64,000 bases of DNA from Actinotalea lenta (lineage in GTDB: Bacteria; Actinomycetota; Actinomycetes; Actinomycetales; Cellulomonadaceae). Within the stretch, counting starts at the first letter, position 1, and every line of letters begins with the position of its first letter. The stretch is from the NCBI RefSeq assembly GCF_030586465.1, contig NZ_JAUQYP010000001.1:372001-436000 (forward strand), given 5' to 3'. The notes beneath the pieces were generated by a model, which was given only the letters and a program-made list of their open reading frames with translations, was not told where the DNA came from and searched no databases. Below are positions 18,630-26,195 of the stretch, one piece after another. Position numbers and translations under genes: made by a program.

Positions 18630-19456
18630 GGCCGTCGGCGGCCGCCCCGACGGGACGCCCGGCACGCCGACGCTCCCCGGGCTGGGTGCCACAGCAGCAC
18701 GGCGCCTGGGCGATGCTCGTGGTGCCGCTGGCGGCGGGCGTCGTGCTGGCCGGGCCACATCCCTGGCACGTGCTGCTCGCGCTCGCCTGGCTGGTGGGCT
18801 ACCTGGCGTTCCAGGCCGGTGGTCTGCTCCTCAAGGCCAGGGGCCGGGCCCGCTACCGCCGCCCGGTGCAGGTGTACGGCTCTGTGGCCGCGCTGCTCGT
18901 CGTGGCGCTCGTCGCGGTGCGACCGACGCTGGCGTGGTGGGCAGCGGCGTACACCCCGCTGCTCACCGTCGGCCTCGTGTCCGCCTGGCGCCGCGCCGAG
19001 CGGTCGTGGTGGAACGACGCGGCGACGGTGTCCGCCGCGTGTCTGCTCGCCGCCGTCGCCCACACCCCGGCGTCGGTCGCGGCGCCTCCCGGGCCGCTGG
19101 CCCTGGTCGGCGGGTCCGTGGGCGCCTGGCAGGCCGTCGGCCTGCTGGCGCTGTACTTCTTGGGCACGGTCGCCTACGTCAAGACGATGATCCGCGAGCG
19201 CGGCAACCGCGCGGTGCTCGCCGGATCGTTGGTGTGGCACGTGCTGGCCGTGCCGGTGGCGGCCGTGCTCCTGGCGGCGGACGGACCGGGTCGGCTGAGC
19301 CCTACGGTCACGGTGCCGACGCTCGCGCTCTTCGCCCTGCTCGCGGCGCGCGCCGCGGTCGTCCCGCGTCGGTGGCCGCACGCGACCCCGATGGCGATCG
19401 GTCTGGGCGAGATCGCGGCGAGCGCAGCGCTGACTGCGCTCCTGGTCGTCGCCTGA
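18626..19456 (+). CDS. YwiC-like membrane protein
   Basis: 276 aa with about 8-9 hydrophobic segments. The opening motif WVPQQHGAWAMLVVPL and the later FLGTVAYVKTMIRERG are typical of the YwiC-like family, whose function is unknown. GTG 18626 overlaps the HAD stop (GTGA), indicating co-translation. It is convergent with lemA and only 9 bp separate them, so no independent terminator is obvious. Confidence 0.85.
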   Translation: MRPSAAAPTGRPARRRSPGWVPQQHGAWAMLVVPLAAGVVLAGPHPWHVLLALAWLVGYLAFQAGGLLLKARGRARYRRPVQVYGSVAALLVVALVAVRPTLAWWAAAYTPLLTVGLVSAWRRAERSWWNDAATVSAACLLAAVAHTPASVAAPPGPLALVGGSVGAWQAVGLLALYFLGTVAYVKTMIRERGNRAVLAGSLVWHVLAVPVAAVLLAADGPGRLSPTVTVPTLALFALLAARAAVVPRRWPHATPMAIGLGEIAASAALTALLVVA

Positions 19457-19465
19457 CGCCTGGGC

Positions 19466-20041
19466 TCAGGCGCCGAAGTCGACCTGCGGTGCCCGACGCA
19501 CCGCGGGGTCGGTGACCTCGAAGTACTCGGCCCGCGTGAACGCGAACATGCCCGCGATGACGTTCGCGGGGAAGCTCTCGACCTTGGTGTTCAGGGCGCG
19601 GACGTTGGCGTTGTAGAACCGCCGGCCGGCCGCGATGCGGTCCTCGGTGGTGGACAGCTCGGTCTGCAGCTGGGAGAAGTTCTCGCTCGCGCGCAGCACC
19701 GGGTAGTTCTCGGCGACGGCGAACAGCCGCCCGAGGGCCGACGTCAGTGCGTTCTCCTGGGCCGCCTGCTCGGCCACCCCGGAGCCGGGAGCCGCCGCGA
19801 GCGCGCGGGCCTGGGTGACCTCGTCGAACACGCCGCGCTCGTGCGCCGCGTAGCCCTTGACGGTCTCCACCAGGTTCGGGATGAGGTCGTGCCGCCGGTG
19901 CAGCTCGACGTCGATCTGACGCCAGGACTCCTGGACGAGGTTCCGCAGCCGGACGAGACCGTTGTACGTCGCGACCGCCCACAGCCCGACGACCAGGGCG
20001 ACGACGAGCAGGACGGTGAGGACGATGATCAGGGCTTCCAT
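19466..20041 (-). CDS. lemA: LemA-family membrane protein
   Basis: 191 aa. One N-terminal TM (ALIIVLTVLLVVALVVGLW), then the LemA core: YNGLVRLRNLVQESWRQIDV, LHRRHDLIPNLVETVKGYAAHE, and a long coiled-coil region ending NVIAGMF. Start ATG 20041, 13 bp inside the end of the upstream gene. Last gene of the GntR-controlled operon. LemA proteins are poorly understood and often paired with the neighbouring DUF3137-like protein. Confidence 0.93.
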   Translation of the reverse strand: MEALIIVLTVLLVVALVVGLWAVATYNGLVRLRNLVQESWRQIDVELHRRHDLIPNLVETVKGYAAHERGVFDEVTQARALAAAPGSGVAEQAAQENALTSALGRLFAVAENYPVLRASENFSQLQTELSTTEDRIAAGRRFYNANVRALNTKVESFPANVIAGMFAFTRAEYFEVTDPAVRRAPQVDFGA

Positions 20042-20865
20042 GTCTCTCCGAGGTCGGTGCGGATCGATGCTGGATCGTAGCCGTGGTCGAGCCAGACGTA
20101 CCGAGGAATTCCGTCGATCAGGGCCCGCATCACACCGAGCCGGGACGCCAGGGCGGCGGTGTCCGGCAACCCCTGGCTCCAGCACAGCAGGTCACTGCCC
20201 TCGATGCGCAGGTTCAGCCCGACCGCGTCCGGGCGCACGAGCCGCTCGAGGGTGCGTGGGTGGAGCACGTCGTGGGCGAACTTCGCGTCGCGCGCCTCCA
20301 CCCGCCACGCGGCGTTGAAGTCCTCGGACTCGAACTCGAGGTCCTGGCCGCCGAAGGTCGTCACGATGCGGGCGCCGAGGCCCTGGTGGGTGAGCTGCAG
20401 TCCCGGCAGCCACGTCGGCATGCCCATCGTGACCACCCAGTACGTGTGGGTCCTGCGGTTCTTGCCCGACCCGGTGGTGTACCGGTACGCGAAGGACGAC
20501 GCGGGGCGCTCGCCGTAGGCGCCGGCGATCAGCTCGCCGACCCGGCGCGAGCGTCCCTCGCCGAAGGGCGCACGCTGCCAGCGTGCCGGCAGGCCCGGGT
20601 CCGTGCCGTAGTACGTCCAGCCGATCCTGGCCGCCCATGCCCGCGTCGCCTTCTCGCGCTGCCGGCCGTACCACCAGCCGAAGACAGCACCGGCACCGAC
20701 GACCGCCACGAGCAGCACGTACACCAGCGCCGACCCGCCCGTGCTGCCGGAGAGCGCACCGGCGAGCACGAGCAGAGCACCGGTCGACAGGGCGACGACG
20801 GGCGTGACGGCGGCGAGGCGGCGGTCGGGCACCTTCCGGTCATCGGCAGGTGCCCGACGGGCCAT
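20029..20865 (-). CDS. DUF3137-like membrane protein, LemA partner
   Basis: 278 aa. Two hydrophobic helices at about 18-60 are followed by a soluble domain containing GKNRRTHTYWVVTM, FESEDFNAAWRV and ARDAKFAHDVLHPRTLERL. That last pattern is what DUF3137 proteins show. The open frame runs back to 21552, but real coding starts at ATG 20865, 8 nt after the ABC permease stop. Function unknown. Operon context with LemA and an ABC system suggests envelope maintenance. Confidence 0.75.
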   Translation of the reverse strand: MARRAPADDRKVPDRRLAAVTPVVALSTGALLVLAGALSGSTGGSALVYVLLVAVVGAGAVFGWWYGRQREKATRAWAARIGWTYYGTDPGLPARWQRAPFGEGRSRRVGELIAGAYGERPASSFAYRYTTGSGKNRRTHTYWVVTMGMPTWLPGLQLTHQGLGARIVTTFGGQDLEFESEDFNAAWRVEARDAKFAHDVLHPRTLERLVRPDAVGLNLRIEGSDLLCWSQGLPDTAALASRLGVMRALIDGIPRYVWLDHGYDPASIRTDLGETWKP

Positions 20866-20873
20866 GAGCGGCG

Positions 20874-21641
20874 TCAGGTCCGCGGCGTGGCACGGCGCAG
20901 CAGGAGGTATCCCAGAGCTCCGCACAGGACCGCGACCGGCAGGGTCCAGCTGACGACGGTTGCGGGCTCGTGCGTCGACAGGTAGCGACCCAGCGGCGCC
21001 CAGGAGCTCGTCACACCCATCAGCCACGCCGCACCGATCAGCAGCAGGGCGGTGAGGAAGAAGAACGCGTAGAGCCCCGTCGCCTTCCACCGCACCCACA
21101 CCGCCGCGGCAACCGTCCCGATCATCGCGAGCAGCAGCCCGACGACGGTGTTGAGGTACCAGAGCTGCCACGCCGGCAGGTCGGCCAGGAACCACGGCGC
21201 GAAGAAGCGCCCACCCAGACCCCAGCCGTCGGTGAGCCGTTCGACCTGGGCGAGCACGGCGATCCCGGCGGCGTACATCACGGCGAGCAGTCCCAGGTAC
21301 GCGACGGTGCCGAGGTAGTAGTCCCGGCGCGTCATCCCCAGGCCCAGGGCGAAGCGGAAGGTCAGGCTCATCGCCTGGACGGCCATCACCAGCAGGAAGA
21401 CCAGCACCCAGGTCACGCCACCGTTGTAGTCGAAGGCGTCGGCGTCCAGGTTCTGCTTGCCGCCCGCAGCGGTCGCCACGATGTACCAGATGGCGAGGTT
21501 CAGGCCGAAGACGCCGGCGAACACGAGCCACGGCGTGATGAGCGTGGGCCACGGGTTGGCCACGTGCAGCCGGATGGCGTTGCCGAGCCGCCGGGGCAAG
21601 GGCGGTGCCGGGACCGCAGCGGGAAGTGCGACGACGGTCAC
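20874..21641 (-). CDS. ABC transporter permease of the YtrA-type operon
   Basis: 255 aa with six hydrophobic segments. The GTG start at 21641 overlaps the ATPase stop. LGLGMTRRDYYLGTVAYLGLLAV is like the loop of ABC-2 permeases of the YtrC/BcrB type. No substrate-binding protein is encoded nearby, so export or membrane-stress sensing is more likely than import. Confidence 0.83.
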   Translation of the reverse strand: MTVVALPAAVPAPPLPRRLGNAIRLHVANPWPTLITPWLVFAGVFGLNLAIWYIVATAAGGKQNLDADAFDYNGGVTWVLVFLLVMAVQAMSLTFRFALGLGMTRRDYYLGTVAYLGLLAVMYAAGIAVLAQVERLTDGWGLGGRFFAPWFLADLPAWQLWYLNTVVGLLLAMIGTVAAAVWVRWKATGLYAFFFLTALLLIGAAWLMGVTSSWAPLGRYLSTHEPATVVSWTLPVAVLCGALGYLLLRRATPRT

Positions 21642-22525
21642 GATGCGACCTCCTGACGGGCGGTGCCGCGCGTGCGGCCGATGACGAGCTGCTGCAGGGA
21701 GACGGGCCCGACCTCGAGCCCGGCCGCCGCGGCGGCGGCCCGCTCGGACGGGGTGAGCCCCGTGACGGTGACCGAGGCGAATGCGCCCACGACGTCGGTC
21801 TGGAGCACGTCGCGGCCTCGCGCGAACTGCTCGACGTCCGCCTGCCTGCCGGAGACCGTGGTGGCCGAGCCGCGCAGGTCCTCGGCGGCGGCGTCGATGA
21901 TGAGGCGCCCCTCGTCGATCACCAGGACGTGCTCGAGCAGGTCCGCCACCTCGTCGATCAGGTGCGTGGACAAGACGATCGTGCGCGGGTGCTCGGCGTA
22001 GTCCGCGAGCAGGCGGTCGTAGAACGCCCGGCGCGCGACGGCGTCCAGGCCGGCGTACGGCTCGTCGAAGATCGTCAGCTCGGCGCGCGACGCGAGGCCG
22101 ACGACGACGCCGATCGCCGAGGCCTGGCCCCGGGACATCTTCTTCATCCGGCGGTCCAGCGGTACGCGGAACTCGGCGACGAGGTCGCGGGCGAGCGCGC
22201 CGTCCCAGTGCGGGAACACCCACGACGCGACGCGCAGGACGTGCTCGCCCTTGAAGCCGTCGGGATAGGTCTGGGACTCCTTGATGAAGCAGGTGCGGCT
22301 CAGGACGGCAGCGTTCTCCAGCGGGGGCTGACCGAACAGCCGGATCGTGCCGGACGTGACGAACTCCTGGCCGGTGATGAGCTGCATGAGGGTCGTCTTC
22401 CCGGCGCCGTTGCGGCCCAGCAGGCCCGTGATGGCGTGCTCGCGCACGACGAACGAGACGTCGTCCACGGCGGCCAACGAGCCGTAGCGCTTGGTGAGGT
22501 CCGAGACCTCGACGATGGCGGTCAT
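21638..22525 (-). CDS. ABC transporter ATP-binding protein of the YtrA-type operon
   Basis: 295 aa from ATG 22525. Walker A GRNGAGKTT near 40, signature MSRGQASAIG (YtrB-like, diverged from LSGGQ), Walker B LTIFDEPYAGLD, and STHLIDEVADL. About 90 residues follow after the ATPase core. ATG overlaps the GntR stop (ATGA) and its own stop overlaps the permease GTG, so the three genes are coupled. Confidence 0.92.
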   Translation of the reverse strand: MTAIVEVSDLTKRYGSLAAVDDVSFVVREHAITGLLGRNGAGKTTLMQLITGQEFVTSGTIRLFGQPPLENAAVLSRTCFIKESQTYPDGFKGEHVLRVASWVFPHWDGALARDLVAEFRVPLDRRMKKMSRGQASAIGVVVGLASRAELTIFDEPYAGLDAVARRAFYDRLLADYAEHPRTIVLSTHLIDEVADLLEHVLVIDEGRLIIDAAAEDLRGSATTVSGRQADVEQFARGRDVLQTDVVGAFASVTVTGLTPSERAAAAAAGLEVGPVSLQQLVIGRTRGTARQEVAS

Positions 22526-22926
22526 CGACCGGCCTCCTTGTCGGTGGTGCGCCACCGCTGGGCGGCGAGCGCCGGGACTGCCTGGCGGCGGATCATCGCC
22601 GCAAGCTCATCGGAACCGATGCCGAGCTTGGCGGCCTCGGCGACGAGCGGACGCACGTACTGCTCGCTGAACGCTTCGCGGCGCTGGTCGAGCAGTCGCG
22701 AGCGCGCGCCGTCGGCCACGAACATCCCGATGCCTCGCTGCTTGAAGAGCAGACCGGCGTCGACGAGCCGGGTGATGCCCTTGAGTGCGGTCGCTGGGTT
22801 GATCCGGTGGAAGGCGGCGAGCTCGTTGATCGACGGCACCTGGGCTCCCTCGGGCATCGCGCCGTCGATGATCTGGTTCTCGATCAGCTCGGCGACCTGA
22901 AGGAAGATCGGGCGCTCGTCGTCCAT
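22522..22926 (-). CDS. GntR-family repressor, YtrA subfamily
   Basis: 134 aa. Short YtrA-type GntR protein: winged helix at about 9-76 (IFLQVAELIENQIIDG, VPSINELAAFHRINPATALKGI, LLFKQRGIGMFV) and only about 55 C-terminal residues for dimerisation. AGGAGGG precedes ATG 22926. First gene of the operon and probably autoregulatory through the inverted repeat at 22943-22970. In relatives such regulators respond to cell-wall antibiotics or envelope stress. Confidence 0.93.
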   Translation of the reverse strand: MDDERPIFLQVAELIENQIIDGAMPEGAQVPSINELAAFHRINPATALKGITRLVDAGLLFKQRGIGMFVADGARSRLLDQRREAFSEQYVRPLVAEAAKLGIGSDELAAMIRRQAVPALAAQRWRTTDKEAGR

Positions 22927-22942
22927 CGGCCCTCCTGGTTCA

Positions 22943-22970
22943 TTGGTTATCTACTGATGTAACTAACCAA
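22943..22970 (-). promoter_or_regulatory. Putative GntR/YtrA operator
   Basis: Inverted repeat TTGGTTA (22943-22949) and TAACCAA (22964-22970) separated by 14 nt, in an A/T-rich patch 17 nt upstream of the repressor start. The position suits autorepression over the operon promoter. Confidence 0.65.
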
Positions 22971-23011
22971 CCAGCCCCGGCCCGCCCTGTCAACCCCCAC
23001 CCCCGCCGAAC

Positions 23012-23069
23012 GGCGCACCTTCAGGCGAGAGGTGCACCTGGAGGCACACCCCTCGCCTGGAAGTGCGCC
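23012..23069 (-). terminator. Long imperfect hairpin downstream of pyrE
   Basis: Two 23-nt arms (23012-23034, 23047-23069) pair with three mismatched positions. The unit GCACTTCCAGGCGAGGGGTG is nearly repeated inside. It sits between pyrE and the GntR operon and probably terminates pyrE. Its length and sequence symmetry would also fit a dispersed palindromic (REP-like) element. Confidence 0.6.
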
Positions 23070-23161
23070 CCTCGGGCGGGCTCGCAGGGCGAGGTCGCAC
23101 GGGCGGGCGGGGCGGCCGCGCAGGGCGGCCGGGTGGGGCGGGGCGAGGTGGGGCGGGGCGG

Positions 23162-23722
23162 TCAGGCCAGGCCGAGGTCGCTCAGGCCGAAGAGGGAGAG
23201 GTAGGGCAGGCCCTCGGACTCGATGCGCTCGCGGGCCCCGGTCGCACGGTCCACGATGACCGCGACGGCGACCACCTGCGCTCCGGCCTCGCGCAGCGCG
23301 TCCACGGCCGTCATCACCGAGCCCCCGGTGGTGGAGGTGTCCTCCACGGCCACCACCCGCCGTCCGGCGACGTCCGGGCCCTCGATGCGGCGCTGCATGC
23401 CGTGCGCCTTGCCCTCCTTGCGCACGACGAAGGCGTCCACGTCCACCCCGCGGGAGGCGGCGGCGTGCAGCACGGCGGTCGCCACGGGGTCCGCCCCCAG
23501 AGTCAGACCACCGACGGCGTCGATCTCACCGGGACCGAACCCCTGCTCCTCGAGCAGGTCCAGCATCAGGTGGCCGACCAACGGCGCCGCGCCGTGGTGC
23601 AGCGTCACGCGGCGCAGGTCGACGTAGTAGTCGGCTTCCTTGCCCGAGGCGAGCGTGACCCGACCGCGCACCACGGCAAGCTCGGAGATCAGGGCCTGGA
23701 GCTGCTCGCGTGGCGTTGGCAT
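23162..23722 (-). CDS. pyrE: Orotate phosphoribosyltransferase
   Basis: 186 aa, pyrimidine biosynthesis: orotate plus PRPP to OMP. N-terminal LASGKEADYYVDLRRVTL, GLTLGADP, and the PRPP loop VVAVEDTSTTGGS at about 124-136. ATG 23722 has a TAGCCT hexamer 6 nt upstream and no RBS, so it is probably leaderless. That -10 lies over the last codons of the SDR gene. Confidence 0.97.
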   Translation of the reverse strand: MPTPREQLQALISELAVVRGRVTLASGKEADYYVDLRRVTLHHGAAPLVGHLMLDLLEEQGFGPGEIDAVGGLTLGADPVATAVLHAAASRGVDVDAFVVRKEGKAHGMQRRIEGPDVAGRRVVAVEDTSTTGGSVMTAVDALREAGAQVVAVAVIVDRATGARERIESEGLPYLSLFGLSDLGLA

Positions 23723-23728
23723 GCGACC

Positions 23729-23734
23729 AGGCTA
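23729..23734 (-). promoter_or_regulatory. Candidate leaderless -10 element of pyrE
   Basis: TAGCCT on the minus strand, six nt before ATG 23722, overlapping the 3' end of the upstream SDR gene. Confidence 0.5.
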
Positions 23735-24514
23735 GTAGGACTCCTCGGCCAGGGTCGCGGCGCCGCTGAGGTCGGACAGCCGCCGGATCGCCGCACGCGG
23801 CAGCAACCTCGCGACCTCGGAGATCACCCCGTAGCGCAGGCTCGGCGTGGAGATCACCGCCCCGCGGCGCACGTCGGCCAGAGCCGCGGCGACGACGTCG
23901 TCGGCGTTCAACCAGGCGAGCTCGGGGAACCGGCTGCGGTCCACGCCCGCCCGCTCGTGGAACTCCGTGTGGGTCAGACCGGGGCACAGCGCAGTCGCCG
24001 TGACCCCCGTCCCGCGCAGCTCGACGGCGAGCCCCTCGGTGAACACCCGGACCCAAGCCTTGTGCGCCGAGTACGGACCGGCGGTGGTCAGGGCGGCGAC
24101 GGAGGACACGTTGAGGATCGCGCCGCGGCCGCGCTCGGTCATCGCAGACGCCGCTGCGTGCGACAGCACCAGGACCGCCCGCACCATGACGTCCAGCGCC
24201 TGCTCGTGGAACGCGAGGTCCGAGCCCACGAAGCTGTCACCGGTGCTGTACCCGGCGTTGTTGACCAGCAGACCGACGGGGCGCTCGTCCTGGCGCAGCC
24301 GGTCCGCCACCCGCTCGACGTCCTCGCGGCGGGAGAGGTCGGCCGGGAGCACCTCGGCGCGGACGCCTGCGGCGGCGTTCAGCTGGCCGGCCAACCTCTC
24401 CAGGCGCTCCGCGTCCCGGGCGACCAGCACGACGTCGTGCCGTGCGGTGGCGAGCTGCCATGCGAACTCCAGGCCCAGCCCCGCGCTGGCCCCGGTGACG
24501 AGTGCGGTACCCAT
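23732..24514 (-). CDS. Short-chain dehydrogenase/reductase
   Basis: 260 aa classical SDR. Cofactor motif TGASAGLG at 7-14, NNAGY near 88, catalytic Ser in NVSSVAAL and YSAHK at about 148-152. The R after the first strand (VARDAERL) suggests NADP preference. Substrate unknown. A TACGCT hexamer six nt before ATG 24514 suggests a leaderless message. Confidence 0.92.
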   Translation of the reverse strand: MGTALVTGASAGLGLEFAWQLATARHDVVLVARDAERLERLAGQLNAAAGVRAEVLPADLSRREDVERVADRLRQDERPVGLLVNNAGYSTGDSFVGSDLAFHEQALDVMVRAVLVLSHAAASAMTERGRGAILNVSSVAALTTAGPYSAHKAWVRVFTEGLAVELRGTGVTATALCPGLTHTEFHERAGVDRSRFPELAWLNADDVVAAALADVRRGAVISTPSLRYGVISEVARLLPRAAIRRLSDLSGAATLAEESY

Positions 24515-24520
24515 GGCGCC

Positions 24521-24526
24521 AGCGTA
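24521..24526 (-). promoter_or_regulatory. Candidate leaderless -10 element of the SDR gene
   Basis: TACGCT on the minus strand, six nt upstream of ATG 24514. Confidence 0.5.
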
Positions 24527-24572
24527 GGCGCCCGACGGCCGGATCGCGGCCGAAGGCGCGGGCGTGCCGGGG

Positions 24573-24578
24573 TAGCGT
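24573..24578 (+). promoter_or_regulatory. Candidate leaderless -10 element of exonuclease III gene
   Basis: TAGCGT seven nt before ATG 24586. It faces the SDR promoter 46 nt away, so the two divergent genes share a very short promoter region. Confidence 0.5.
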
Positions 24579-24585
24579 GCAGGCC

Positions 24586-25380
24586 ATGCGGATCGCGACG
24601 TGGAACGTCAACTCCGTCCGGGCGAGAGCCGACCGGGTGGTCGCCTGGCTGGAACGGACCGGGACCGACGTGCTCGCGATCCAGGAGACCAAGTGCGCGG
24701 ACGACAAGTTCCCGTACAGCGTGTTCGAGGCGGCGGGCTACGAGGTCGCCCACACCGGCTTCCACCAGTGGAACGGCGTCGCGGTGCTGTCCCGCGTCGG
24801 GCTGGCCGACGTCGAGCCCGCGTTCCCCGGACAGCCGGGCTACGGCGACGAGCCGGCGATCGAGGCCCGCGCTCTGGGGGCGACGTGCGACGGCGTGCGC
24901 ATCTGGAGCCTGTACGTGCCGCACGGTCGCTCGCCGGACCACCCCCACTACACCTACAAGCTGCGCTGGCTGGAGCAGCTGCGCACCGCGGCCGCAGCGT
25001 GGCACGACGCGGACCCGCAGGCGCAGATCGCGCTGCTGGGCGACTGGAACGTGATCCCGCTGGACACCGACGTCTACGACGTCGCTGACTTCGCGGGCCA
25101 TACGCATGTCACCCCGGCCGAGCGCGAGGCGTTCTTCGCCTTCGAGCAGGCCGGGTACACCGAGGTCAGTCGGGTGCACGTGCCGGCCGAGCACACCTAC
25201 ACCTACTGGGACTACCAGCAGCTGGCGTTCCCCAAGAACCGCGGCCTGCGCATCGACTTCGCGTATGCGAGCCCTGCCCTCGCGGCACGGGTGGAAGGCG
25301 TGCGCATCGACCGCGAGGAGCGCAAGGGCAAGGGTGCGTCCGACCACGTGCCGGTGATCCTCGACCTGGAGAACCGATGA
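24586..25380 (+). CDS. xthA: Exodeoxyribonuclease III / AP endonuclease
   Basis: 264 aa. Endonuclease/exonuclease/phosphatase fold: IATWNVNSVRAR at the N-terminus, metal-binding Glu in QETKCAD, catalytic LLGDWNVIPLDTDVYD, and terminal GASDHVPVI with the Asp-His pair. Repairs abasic sites and 3' blocked ends. The start at ATG 24586 coincides with the start of homology. Its stop overlaps the next ATG (ATGA). Confidence 0.95.
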   Translation: MRIATWNVNSVRARADRVVAWLERTGTDVLAIQETKCADDKFPYSVFEAAGYEVAHTGFHQWNGVAVLSRVGLADVEPAFPGQPGYGDEPAIEARALGATCDGVRIWSLYVPHGRSPDHPHYTYKLRWLEQLRTAAAAWHDADPQAQIALLGDWNVIPLDTDVYDVADFAGHTHVTPAEREAFFAFEQAGYTEVSRVHVPAEHTYTYWDYQQLAFPKNRGLRIDFAYASPALAARVEGVRIDREERKGKGASDHVPVILDLENR

Positions 25381-26183
25381 CCGAGGGACCCCGCGAGGAC
25401 CGCGAAGACGCCCCCGACCAGGCCAGGCCGGACGCCGACCCGGACCGGCCTGCGGGGGCCGGACCGGGAGAGCCCGCGGGGTCCGCCGTGCCCGAGAGGC
25501 CGTGGGCGTCCCCCGGCTGGACACCACCCGGCGCACGGCCACCGCGGCCCGGCCCGTACCAGGCACCCCAGTACCCACCACCCCAGTACCAAGGACCCCA
25601 GTACCAAGGACCCCAGGGCAGCGTCACCCCACCGCCCGGCTACCCGCAGCCCTACTACGGACCGGGGTGGCGGGGACCGGTCACCCCGCCCCCGCGGCGC
25701 CGCAACACCGCCGGGACCGTCCTGGTGGTCCTGGCCGGGGTGGCCGCCGCGGTCCTCGTGGTCGGCGGCGTGATCGGCACACGCTACTGGCTCGAGACCA
25801 GGCCCCTGGGCACCGTGGACCACGCCATGACGGTGCACGCCGGCCGGCTGGGCACCGGCCACTGCCTCGCGGAGCTGCCGCAGGACGGGACTGTGAGCTC
25901 GGTGCGTGTCGTGCCGTGCAGTGAGCCGCACGTCGCCGAGGTCGTGGGCTCGCGCCCGATCGGCGGCTCGGCGTGGCCGGGCAGGGGGCAGGTCACGGAC
26001 GAGCTCGTCGCGTGGTGCGAGATGGACACGGCCGAGGCGAAGCTCGGGCTCCGGCCCGTGATCTGGGAGCCGACCCGGCAGGGCTGGGCTCAGGGCGACC
26101 GGAGCGGGCTGTGCCTGGCGTGGTCGCCGGACGGCGCGATCACGGGCTCGTTCGTGGCGGGCGACCAGGTCGCGAAGGACTGA
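25377..26183 (+). CDS. Pro-rich membrane protein with septum-formation-like domain
   Basis: 268 aa. About 100 residues of Pro/Gly/Tyr/Gln-rich cytoplasmic leader with short repeats (QYQGP twice), one TM near 108-130 (VLVVLAGVAAAVLVVGGVIG), then an extracellular domain of about 130 residues with four cysteines: GTGHCLAEL, VVPCSEPH, VAWCEMD, SGLCLAWS. The CxxxxPH pattern is that of the actinobacterial septum-formation family (PF13845-like). Translationally coupled to xthA. Role in the envelope is inferred. Confidence 0.72.
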   Translation: MTEGPREDREDAPDQARPDADPDRPAGAGPGEPAGSAVPERPWASPGWTPPGARPPRPGPYQAPQYPPPQYQGPQYQGPQGSVTPPPGYPQPYYGPGWRGPVTPPPRRRNTAGTVLVVLAGVAAAVLVVGGVIGTRYWLETRPLGTVDHAMTVHAGRLGTGHCLAELPQDGTVSSVRVVPCSEPHVAEVVGSRPIGGSAWPGRGQVTDELVAWCEMDTAEAKLGLRPVIWEPTRQGWAQGDRSGLCLAWSPDGAITGSFVAGDQVAKD

Positions 26184-26195
26184 CGCCCCGACTGC

